Shown here: piece after piece, positions 6,390 through 14,249 of the stretch | Numbering within the stretch: position 1 is the first letter of the stretch | Layout: each line of letters begins with the position of its first letter | Assembly (NCBI GenBank): GCA_051651645.1 | Contig: JBOFSR010000099.1 | Location: 1 to 30,844 of the forward strand | DNA length: 30,844 nt | DNA from: JBOFSR01 sp051651645 | GTDB lineage: Bacteria > Spirochaetota > Spirochaetia > Treponematales > Treponemataceae | Direction of reading: 5' to 3' | Program-made: the position numbers and the translations under genes | Notes under the pieces: model-generated | Databases searched by the model: none | What the model saw: the letters and a program-made list of their open reading frames with translations, nothing else | Told to the model about the DNA's origin: nothing

Positions 6390-8256
6390 TTTAAAAAATC
6401 GACCTGGAAGTTCTGCAAGTAAAAGTGAAAAAATTTTTGTTTTAATAATTCTTTTTTTTTCGTGGATTGTTTTTTATGCATTTAAGCTTTTTTCAATGCA
6501 GGTTGTTGAAGGCGAAGAGTATCACAATCGCTCTGTTAGCATTTCTCAGCGCTCTAAAACAATCCCTCCGCAACGTGGCGAAATTTATGATAGAAGCTTT
6601 AGCTCACCTTTGGCTGTTAATGTTGACTCCTTCGCTGTTGATATAATTCCTGGAGAAATCCCTTCTGGCCGCTATGATACTGTTGCCTTGAAACTTGCCA
6701 ATTACTTAGATATGAAAAAGGAAGACATTGATAAAAAAGTTCCGCTTGCTGTTAGGAGATCTTTTTCAACAATTGAGGTTCGATCAAATATTTCTTTTGA
6801 AACGGTAACCAAAATCGCAGAGAATATTTTAGATTTGCCTGGAGTCTCTTGGCGTTCAAAGCCTGTTCGTAATTATCTTGCAACAGGATCAATCTCTCAT
6901 ATATTAGGATATATTGGGGATATTACGCGTGATGAAATAAAGGTTTTGTATAATAAAGGGTATAACTCAAAAAGTATTGTAGGTAAAACGGGGATTGAGC
7001 GTCAGTATGATGAGATTTTACAAGGCGTTGCAGGCAGTGAATCTCGCGTTGTTGATGTTCATGGCCGATTTATGCCAGAGCCGCCAATTATAAAAACCCC
7101 TGTTATGGGTAAAACTCTTGTGTTGACAATTGACGATAGAATTCAACTTCTTGCTGAAAAGGCTTTGGGAAACAGGATTGGTGCTGCGGTGGTGTTAAAA
7201 CCGACAACAGGAGAGGTTCTTGCAATGGTTTCTTATCCTTATTTTGACTTAAATCTTTTTTCGTCCGATGATAACTCAAATGCATACCAGCAGTTGATTG
7301 CGGATCCAAATAAACCCTTGATAAATCGTGCTGTAAATGTATCGTATCCGCCTGCTTCAACCTTTAAAGTCGTCTCATCTGTGGCAGTGCTAACTGAAAA
7401 TACTTTTTCTCCTGATAAAAAAGTTGAGTGTACAGGCGTTTTAGAATATGGTGATCGGCGTTTTCGCTGCCATATTGGTTCTGGTGGTCATGGATATTTA
7501 GATTTGAAAAATGGACTTGCACAATCGTGTAATATATATTTTTGGACTGTTGGACGGGACTCCCTTGGTGTTGACCGACTTACCTCCTACGCGAGAGAAT
7601 TTGGTTTTGGAAGCAGTTTGCAAATTGACTTACCAAGCCAATCAAGTGGATTTGTTCCCACTGCACAATGGAAAGAGCGCCGTTTTCATGAAAAATGGCT
7701 TGGCGGTGACACTATGAATATGTCTGTTGGGCAAGGATATACTTTGGTAACTCCATTACATATTGCAAATATGATGGCAATGATTGTAAATGAAGGAACT
7801 ATTTATAAGCCGCATATTCTCAAGGATATACGAGACCCTGCAACAGGTGAAATTATTTCTACTGTTGAGCCAGAGCCACTTCATACATCAAATATTCCCT
7901 CCTCCGTGTGGAAAGAGGCTAAAAATCATTTGCGTTATACCGTAACAAACGGCTCTGCACAGTATCCACTACGAAATCGCAATGTGCAAATTGCAGGGAA
8001 AACAGGAACCGCCGAAGTTGCAGGTTTCAATCGCCAATGGCATTCATGGTTTGTCGCTTATGCTCCTTTTGATGCCCCCGCTGAAGAAAGTGTTGTTGTT
8101 GCAGTTATTGTTGAGGCAGTTAATACGTGGGAATGGTGGGCTCCTTATTGCTCAAATATTATTTTACAAGGTATTTTTCAAAATCAAACCTTTGAACAAT
8201 CCATTGATTCGCTGGGCTTTACTCGTTTAGCTCGCCCTGTAGGACGGCAAGAATGA
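6376..8256 (+). CDS. mrdA: Penicillin-binding protein 2 (elongasome transpeptidase)
   Basis: This class B PBP crosslinks peptidoglycan during cell elongation together with RodA. The 626-residue product has one N-terminal membrane anchor (about residues 20-42) and a non-catalytic dimerisation domain starting at the PPQRGEIYDR motif. The transpeptidase domain carries the expected motifs: S328-T-F-K331 (catalytic Ser328), S384-C-N386 and K542-T-G544. Phrases such as HILGYIGDIT and YNKGYNSKSIVGKTGIE are typical of the PBP2 subclass. The start overlaps mreD by 14 bp, with GGAG at 6362-6365 as ribosome-binding site. A T9 tract lies in the membrane-anchor codons (6452-6460). The TGA stop overlaps the rodA start by 4 bp. 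Confidence 0.96.
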   Translation: MRLTDLKNRPGSSASKSEKIFVLIILFFSWIVFYAFKLFSMQVVEGEEYHNRSVSISQRSKTIPPQRGEIYDRSFSSPLAVNVDSFAVDIIPGEIPSGRYDTVALKLANYLDMKKEDIDKKVPLAVRRSFSTIEVRSNISFETVTKIAENILDLPGVSWRSKPVRNYLATGSISHILGYIGDITRDEIKVLYNKGYNSKSIVGKTGIERQYDEILQGVAGSESRVVDVHGRFMPEPPIIKTPVMGKTLVLTIDDRIQLLAEKALGNRIGAAVVLKPTTGEVLAMVSYPYFDLNLFSSDDNSNAYQQLIADPNKPLINRAVNVSYPPASTFKVVSSVAVLTENTFSPDKKVECTGVLEYGDRRFRCHIGSGGHGYLDLKNGLAQSCNIYFWTVGRDSLGVDRLTSYAREFGFGSSLQIDLPSQSSGFVPTAQWKERRFHEKWLGGDTMNMSVGQGYTLVTPLHIANMMAMIVNEGTIYKPHILKDIRDPATGEIISTVEPEPLHTSNIPSSVWKEAKNHLRYTVTNGSAQYPLRNRNVQIAGKTGTAEVAGFNRQWHSWFVAYAPFDAPAEESVVVAVIVEAVNTWEWWAPYCSNIILQGIFQNQTFEQSIDSLGFTRLARPVGRQE

Positions 8257-9560
8257 AAATTAAATTTTTCTCAAACTTTGATTATTTGCTATTTTTTTCT
8301 GTACTTTTGCTCGTTAGTTTTGGCGTCATTTTTATTTATTCATCAGGTGTAAATTCAAATGGCGTACTCGTTACAAATGAGTATGTCAAACAAATTATAT
8401 TTGGTATTTCAGGGATTGTTTTGATGGTTGCAATCGCACTGGTCGACTATCGCAAACTGCAGGCCTTCGCCTCCTATTTTTTTGTAGCACTCATTGTTAT
8501 CCTTATTTACACAATTTTTTTGGGGCGGTATGTAAATGGAGCAAGAAGCTGGCTTGGCTTTGGCGACTTTGGCATTCAGCCTTCTGAATTTGGCAAGGTG
8601 ATCTTTATTGTCTTTTTTGCCTCATTTTTAGAAAAATCTGAAAAATCTGAAGAAAAGCGCCGTTTTTTGCTTGCCATGTGCATTTTGTTTATTCCCATAG
8701 CACTCATTCTCTTACAACCAGATTTGGGAACAGCAAGTGTGTATATTCCCATTTTTATGGTGATGTGTTTTGTTGCAAATGTGCCTGTTCGCTACATTAT
8801 GTTCATTTTTTTAGCAGGAATGCTTAGTGTGTTCATCACCGTTTTACCTGTGTGGGAAAGTGAAATTTACAAAAAAAACGTTCCTTTTTTTAGAATATTT
8901 TCAAATCTCTCTGTGCGATTTTTGATTATTGCCGTTTTATCGCTTGTTACGCTTGTTGCTTCGTTTGGCTTTTTATTTTTAAAAGAGCAATATTATTTTT
9001 GGATGGCTTACTTTTTTTCAATTCTCACCTTTGGTTTTTCTGTATCGCTCATACTCGGCAAATTCCTCAAGCCCTATCAAATTAAAAGATTAATCGTTTT
9101 TATTGATCCCAATTCTGATCCCTTGGGTTCGGGGTGGAATATTATTCAGTCAAAAATTGCGATTGGTTCGGGCAATATTTTTGGGCAAGGCTTTTTGAAA
9201 GGAACGCAAAGTCATTACCGCTTTTTGCCACAGCAAAGTACCGACTTTATTTTCAGCATTTTATCAGAAGAATGGGGCTTTGTTGGCGGAATAATTGTTT
9301 TTCTTTTATATGTGATTATTTTTATTCGTGGCTTAATCGTCTTAAAAAATACTACAAATGTCTTTGGTTACTATATTACTGCAGGAATTGTGGTTATGAT
9401 TTTCTTTCATTTTGTGGTCAATGTTGGAATGGTTATGGGAATGATGCCAATTACAGGAATTCCGTTGATGTTTTTATCGTATGGTGGCTCATCACTTTGG
9501 ACGGGAATGGTTTCTGTTGGCTTACTTATGAGTATTAATTTTCGACGGCTGGATTATTAA
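8253..9560 (+). CDS. rodA: Peptidoglycan glycosyltransferase RodA (SEDS family)
   Basis: RodA polymerises glycan strands from lipid II in the inner membrane, in complex with PBP2. The 435-residue product is polytopic with about ten membrane helices. It has recognisable SEDS landmarks: GARSWLGFGDFGIQPSEFGK, then LLQPDLGTASV with the conserved Asp, IDPNSDPLGSGWN followed by IGSGNIFGQGFLKGTQSHYRFLP, DFIFSILSEEWGF, and near the C-terminus the GIPLMFLSYGGSS motif. An insertion-like segment around residues 200-270 makes it somewhat longer than typical RodA. It overlaps mrdA by 4 bp (ATGA), and its TAA directly abuts the next ATG. Confidence 0.96.
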   Translation: MKIKFFSNFDYLLFFSVLLLVSFGVIFIYSSGVNSNGVLVTNEYVKQIIFGISGIVLMVAIALVDYRKLQAFASYFFVALIVILIYTIFLGRYVNGARSWLGFGDFGIQPSEFGKVIFIVFFASFLEKSEKSEEKRRFLLAMCILFIPIALILLQPDLGTASVYIPIFMVMCFVANVPVRYIMFIFLAGMLSVFITVLPVWESEIYKKNVPFFRIFSNLSVRFLIIAVLSLVTLVASFGFLFLKEQYYFWMAYFFSILTFGFSVSLILGKFLKPYQIKRLIVFIDPNSDPLGSGWNIIQSKIAIGSGNIFGQGFLKGTQSHYRFLPQQSTDFIFSILSEEWGFVGGIIVFLLYVIIFIRGLIVLKNTTNVFGYYITAGIVVMIFFHFVVNVGMVMGMMPITGIPLMFLSYGGSSLWTGMVSVGLLMSINFRRLDY

Positions 9561-12068
9561 ATGCTTACTCATTTACAAAAACATTTGGCTGCAGTGCAAA
9601 ATCCCTTACGGTATTTAGGCGGAGATTTTGGTGAGACGATCAAGCAAACGGCAGATTTCACTTTTGCAATCGCCTTTCCAGACCTGTATGAAATTGCAAT
9701 GAGCAATCAGGCTATTAAAATTATCTACAATGGCATTAATGAGCTAGAAAATATTCGGTGCGAGCGTGTTTTCACTCCCGAGATGGATTTTGAAAATCTT
9801 TTGCGTCAAACAAAAACGCCTCTTTATACGCTTGAAACAAAAATTCCTTTACATGCTGTTGATTTGCTTGGCTTTTCGATTGGATATGAGCTTGGCATGA
9901 GTGGCGTTCTCACCATTTTGGATTTAGGCAAGATTCCTTTATTGAGCAAAGATAGAACTGAAAATGATCCGATTGTTTTTGCAGGCGGATGTGGCGTTAC
10001 CAATCCCTCTCCTTTACAAGATTTTTTTGAAGGAATTTTTATTGGCGAAGCTGAGAATGAGCTTTTTGTTTTGACAGAATTGCTTGCAAAAAAGAAAAAA
10101 GCAGGCGAGGGAAGGGCTGCTTTAGTGAAAACTTTGCAAGATCATCCAAATGTGTGGGTGCCAGGAAAAAAAACGCGTAAGGCATTTTACGCAGATTTTG
10201 GAAAGGAAAAATCCCAGCAGGCTTTTTTGCCCATCGCCTCAATTAAGGCGGTGCAGGATCATGGCGTTGTCGAAATTATGCGAGGCTGCCCCAATGGATG
10301 CCGCTTTTGCCATGCAGGAATTTATTACAGGCCGCAGCGAATGAAGCCAATGCAGATGATTATTGATGAAGTTGATCAACTTATTTATAAAGGTGGTTAT
10401 CGGGAAATTAGCTTAACTTCCCTTTCTTCAGGAGATTATACAGGAATTGAAAATCTGCTTGATACCTTGCAAAATCGTTATAAGGATATGCAAATATCTT
10501 TTCAATTGCCATCGCTAAAAATTAGTAGTCTCACTCTTCCTCTTTTGGAAAAAGTATCGCAGGTGAGAAAAAGCGGGCTAACGTTTGCCATTGAAACGCC
10601 CGTTGATGCGTGGCAGTTTTCGCTAAACAAGCAAGTTTTTGAAGAAAAAATTTATGATATCATTATGATGGCAAAATCAAAGGGCTGGAATAAGGCAAAG
10701 TTTTATTTTATGGTTGGCCTTCCTGTTGAGCGTGATGGGTTGAGTGAGGAAGAAGAAATTGTGCAATTTTTGCTTAAAATCCAAGCGGCTACGCGCATTC
10801 AATGTAATGTAAATGTTGGCACCTTTATTCCAAAGCCTCATACGCCATATCAATGGGTTCGCCAAATTTCTCCTGAGGAGGCGGATCAAAAACTTTTTTA
10901 CATTCGAAAAAATCTTCCAAAAGGAAAGTTTAAAGTCAGTACTCATAATGATTTTTCAGGATTTTTGGAAGGTATGATTTCTCGAGGAGACAAGCGGGTT
11001 GGAAAAATTTTACTTCAATCATATCAAAAAGGAACACGTCTTGATGCTTGGGAAAATCATTTAAAAGCTGATATCTGGAAAGAGGTAATTGCAAGCCAAG
11101 ATTGGGATGTAGTGGGTGAAACGTTGCGGGAGCGGCATTTTGACGAGGTGTTGCCGTGGCATGAAGTGTCTTTGGGTGTGCATAATAATTTTTACAAAAA
11201 TGAATTTTTGCGTTCACAGAATCAGCAACTTTCTCCGATTTGTGAAAATCCCTGTGCCGAAAAATGTGGTGTTTGCAATAATAATGTACAGCTTTTTACG
11301 CAAAATGAGACGCCATTGGAAAAAGATGCGTGCCCTGTGCCGACAAAACGCCAGCCAAATGATAGTTCTCGACAAAATATTCCTGTGTTGTATCGGGTAA
11401 TTTTTCAATTTTCTAAAAAAGACGGCGGTGAGTTTTTGCCTCATCTTTCATTATTGGAAGTTTTTTACAAAGCATTGTTACGCTCAAAACTTCCTGTTTA
11501 CTATACCGATGGATTTAATCCGATTCCTCGCCTTGAGTTTGCATCAAATTTATCACTCGGGCTTATCTCTGAGGCAGAAATAGCGTCCTGTGTTCTTGAA
11601 AGTCAAGAAAGTGAGCAGACCTTTATTGCGACCATGAATCAATGTCTTCCTGCAAATATTCAGATTTCTAAGGCCTATATTTTTCCAACAAGCAATAAGA
11701 AAAAGCGTGAGACTTTGGGGAGTTTGCTGTATGGCTTTGAGTATGAGTACCATTTTTATGAGCAGATTAATCAACAAATACCGCTTGAAATCAAAAACTT
11801 TGCAGACAGTTTTTCCTTTCAAAATACTACGTTGACTGTTTTATTGCCTTTTAATAAAGATAGAGCTTTTCGCAATTACCTTGAGGATGTTTATCAAAAA
11901 AAAATCTATGAGTTTGCCTCAATAACTAAAATACGAGCCTTTGCAACGTATAAGACTACAGAAAATGCGGATATCATCGAAAATGGTAATAATAATGTCA
12001 TTGTTGACTACTTTACTGCCTTTGAGCATATTGCACAGCTACATAAAACTCTCATTTCTCAAGACTAG
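9561..12068 (+). CDS. Radical SAM protein fused to DUF2344 (TIGR03960/TIGR03936-like)
   Basis: This 835-residue protein has an N-terminal B12-binding-like alpha/beta domain (about 1-200), a radical SAM core with C243-x3-C247-x2-C250 for the SAM-binding 4Fe-4S cluster, and a C-terminal DUF2344 domain (about 610-835) starting near YRVIFQFSKKDGGEFLPHLS. A second cysteine group, C561-x3-C565-x3-C569-x2-C572, lies between core and tail and could hold another iron-sulfur cluster. This two-module architecture is known as a family of unassigned function. In many bacteria the modules are separate or fused and lie near ribosome or RNase genes. Here the ATG abuts the rodA TAA, making it the last gene of the mre operon. 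Family call is confident; the reaction is unknown. Confidence 0.9.
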   Translation: MLTHLQKHLAAVQNPLRYLGGDFGETIKQTADFTFAIAFPDLYEIAMSNQAIKIIYNGINELENIRCERVFTPEMDFENLLRQTKTPLYTLETKIPLHAVDLLGFSIGYELGMSGVLTILDLGKIPLLSKDRTENDPIVFAGGCGVTNPSPLQDFFEGIFIGEAENELFVLTELLAKKKKAGEGRAALVKTLQDHPNVWVPGKKTRKAFYADFGKEKSQQAFLPIASIKAVQDHGVVEIMRGCPNGCRFCHAGIYYRPQRMKPMQMIIDEVDQLIYKGGYREISLTSLSSGDYTGIENLLDTLQNRYKDMQISFQLPSLKISSLTLPLLEKVSQVRKSGLTFAIETPVDAWQFSLNKQVFEEKIYDIIMMAKSKGWNKAKFYFMVGLPVERDGLSEEEEIVQFLLKIQAATRIQCNVNVGTFIPKPHTPYQWVRQISPEEADQKLFYIRKNLPKGKFKVSTHNDFSGFLEGMISRGDKRVGKILLQSYQKGTRLDAWENHLKADIWKEVIASQDWDVVGETLRERHFDEVLPWHEVSLGVHNNFYKNEFLRSQNQQLSPICENPCAEKCGVCNNNVQLFTQNETPLEKDACPVPTKRQPNDSSRQNIPVLYRVIFQFSKKDGGEFLPHLSLLEVFYKALLRSKLPVYYTDGFNPIPRLEFASNLSLGLISEAEIASCVLESQESEQTFIATMNQCLPANIQISKAYIFPTSNKKKRETLGSLLYGFEYEYHFYEQINQQIPLEIKNFADSFSFQNTTLTVLLPFNKDRAFRNYLEDVYQKKIYEFASITKIRAFATYKTTENADIIENGNNNVIVDYFTAFEHIAQLHKTLISQD

Positions 12069-12077
12069 TCTGAGTGA

Positions 12078-13601
12078 CTAAACAAGGCTGACTGTATACC
12101 CAAATATTTCTTGGAAGAGATCGCTTTTTTCTTTTAGCATAATTTTTTCGTGGCTTATATTGTGCGTTCCTTTTACTTTCAAAATAAGCGAGTCGTGTCC
12201 CAGTGTGATTGAAAAATCTTTTATCCGTTGAGAATGGCTGCTGTCAAGGCTATCTGCTAGACGTAAAATAGATGCAAGTTTTAGCACCATTATTCGATCT
12301 TGGCGTTGTAGTGCTGAAAAATTGATATCGTTTGTGATATTCACTTTACCTCGGTGCAGCTTTGCAACGCTTGAAATGATCGTCATGTTATCTTTGGTAA
12401 GGCCAAAAATCTCTGAATGCTCAATTATATACTTGCTGTGTAAGTGATGATCTGTTGAGCGGATATACATTCCAATATCGTGAAGAAGACTTGCAACCTC
12501 TAAAAGTAATCGCTCCTTTTTTTCAAAACCTAGTTCATGTTTCAGTGCATCAAATAATTTTAAGGCAACTTTGCAAACACATAGGGCATGCTTTTCATCA
12601 AAGCGAAATTTGCGTCCAAAATTGATAGCTGACGCTATTATTTGCGAAAAAAAGTCGTCTTGAAAAAAATTATTTACTTGCGTATTTTTTCCAAAAAAAA
12701 CCCCTTCCCGAATATTTGTTTCTGGGATGATAATTTCTTCTGCCTGTGTTAGGTGTAAAAAAAGTTTATAGATGAGCAAGTTGATTTTAAGCGAGCGTGC
12801 TTCGTTGTATGATATTTTAAAATGTGCAATACATTCGTCAATGGACAAATCTTCGACTTTTTTAATAAAGGTATCAAAATTCATGCGTGAAATTACCCAA
12901 CAATCTTTGGCAACCTGTTCACCCATTTGTTGAGCGGCAAGTAAAACATCGGGGGCAATCGTTATAAATTGATATACATGTGAAAGATTTAACTCATTGT
13001 TCAGATTGCCACTGGTGTTTTTTATAAAATCTTCAAGAAACATTCGTAATTCTTTTTGACTGCCCATCATATTTTTGAGTTGCTGTTCAATGAGGACTGT
13101 TCCAAAGCGAAAACTATGGACGGCTGCCATTTTTCCTTGATCTAACAGCATTAATTCAGTTGAGCAACCGCCAACTTCAATAATAATTGAGTTAATATTA
13201 TCAAGCTTGTAATGCGATTTACTCAGTGTATTTAAAACTGCCGTATACATCAGCTGATTTTCCTCAATGCCATCAATTACGCGAACGATAAATCCTGTTT
13301 TTATCATGATTCGGTCAATTATTGAGTCTCGGTTTTGTGCTTCACGCAAGGCACTCGTTGCAATCACCGTTATCTGATTATTGCTGATTTCCCAGCTTTG
13401 AAGTTGCTCTTTGAATCGATTAAGAATATTTAGGCATTGTAAAAGCGTTTCTCGAAGGACAACGCTCTCGGTAAAAACGTCCCAGCCAAGTGATACGGGC
13501 AATTCTGACTGGTCAATAATTTCCCATTCATCTTTTGCCTTACTTTGTGCAATAACGAGTCTTATTCCTGTTGAGCCAATTTCAATAACCGCTTCTATCA
13601 T
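12078..13601 (-). CDS. Ppx/GppA-family phosphatase with HD domain
   Basis: The 507-residue product has an actin-like Ppx/GppA domain (about 1-300) and a C-terminal HD domain (about 330-480). HD landmarks are EKHALCVCKVALKLFDAL, the H374-D375 pair in SLLHDIG, and HHLHSKYII. Family members hydrolyse polyphosphate or pppGpp. The phosphate-loop motifs are unusual: the first reads IEIGSTGIRLV (Glu7 where DIGSNS is usual) and the second IIEVGGCSTE (Glu142 and Cys146 where DIGGGSTE is usual), so activity may differ. It has its own promoter in the 61-bp gap after yggT, with a leader of only about 5 nt and no ribosome-binding site. It converges on the radical SAM gene with 9 bp between stops. Confidence 0.9.
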   Translation of the reverse strand: MIEAVIEIGSTGIRLVIAQSKAKDEWEIIDQSELPVSLGWDVFTESVVLRETLLQCLNILNRFKEQLQSWEISNNQITVIATSALREAQNRDSIIDRIMIKTGFIVRVIDGIEENQLMYTAVLNTLSKSHYKLDNINSIIIEVGGCSTELMLLDQGKMAAVHSFRFGTVLIEQQLKNMMGSQKELRMFLEDFIKNTSGNLNNELNLSHVYQFITIAPDVLLAAQQMGEQVAKDCWVISRMNFDTFIKKVEDLSIDECIAHFKISYNEARSLKINLLIYKLFLHLTQAEEIIIPETNIREGVFFGKNTQVNNFFQDDFFSQIIASAINFGRKFRFDEKHALCVCKVALKLFDALKHELGFEKKERLLLEVASLLHDIGMYIRSTDHHLHSKYIIEHSEIFGLTKDNMTIISSVAKLHRGKVNITNDINFSALQRQDRIMVLKLASILRLADSLDSSHSQRIKDFSITLGHDSLILKVKGTHNISHEKIMLKEKSDLFQEIFGYTVSLV

Positions 13602-13612
13602 ACTGAATGTAT

Positions 13613-13640
13613 TTTATAGGAGTGATCGAGCCTTTGTCAA
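13613..13640 (-). promoter_or_regulatory. Promoter of the Ppx/GppA-HD gene
   Basis: On the minus strand TTGACA (13640-13635), a 16-bp spacer and TATAAA (13618-13613) form a near-consensus promoter. The -10 box ends 11 bp before the ATG at 13601, so transcripts would carry only about 5 nt of leader and no Shine-Dalgarno sequence. Confidence 0.7.
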
Positions 13641-13662
13641 GCAGAGGCTCAGGTGAGTATTT

Positions 13663-14247
13663 TTAGCGAGCTAATCCAATGGCTACAAAGAGTTGATGAA
13701 TCAGAAAGTTACCTGCAAATTTAATGGCAAAGAGGCTTAGCGTAAAGATTAATAATGCGTGACTGTAGCGGATGTATTTGTTGCCAAAAATGCGTGAGAG
13801 TGTGCGGTAAATAAAGGGGGAGACGCTTTTGTCAAAGACCAGCCAAAATTGACTTTGCGAATCTTTGTTAAAAAATGACATAGCACAGCGAATGGCAAAA
13901 AGAATGACGGCAAAGAAAAGCAGCGAGTCGATAAGTGACCATACAACTTGGATAACGATGCCAAAAATAATGAGCAGTGAAAAGCTGCGTGTCATGGCAA
14001 AGGCTGAAAAAACGGAGGAGGCAATCATGAGTGTGCCAATTGCAAGAATTGAAGAAAAATTAATGTTGCCGATGACAAGGTGAAATCGATGAAACCAATT
14101 GAGGTAAGGGTCGCAAATTTCTGCTAAAAAGCGGGCAAATTTTGAGTAGGCGAGCGACGGAATCCATGTAAGCAAAAGCCGCACAAAAATAATGAGCGAA
14201 AAGAGCTGTATCGCGCTTGCTAAAAACTGACATAGTACAAAAATCAT
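13663..14247 (-). CDS. YggT family membrane protein
   Basis: The 194-residue product is a hydrophobic inner-membrane protein with two YggT-type repeats. The first contains FVRLLLTWIP followed by a DPYLNWFHRF segment; the second contains FAIRCAMSFF and a later SPFIYRTLSRIFG segment. The family's role is not well defined; some members are linked to division or envelope stress. The ATG at 14247 is chosen over the upstream TTG at 14262 because AAGGAG (14258-14253), formed by the last codons of dnaE, sits 5 nt before it. The dnaE stop at 14250-14252 lies between, so the two genes are coupled. Confidence 0.85.
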   Translation of the reverse strand: MIFVLCQFLASAIQLFSLIIFVRLLLTWIPSLAYSKFARFLAEICDPYLNWFHRFHLVIGNINFSSILAIGTLMIASSVFSAFAMTRSFSLLIIFGIVIQVVWSLIDSLLFFAVILFAIRCAMSFFNKDSQSQFWLVFDKSVSPFIYRTLSRIFGNKYIRYSHALLIFTLSLFAIKFAGNFLIHQLFVAIGLAR

Positions 14248-14249
14248 AA

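Noticed and set aside
12066..12080. TAGTC/GACTA inverted repeat as a bidirectional terminator
   Set aside because: The 5-bp stem is made of the two stop codons, has little GC and no flanking T-run.
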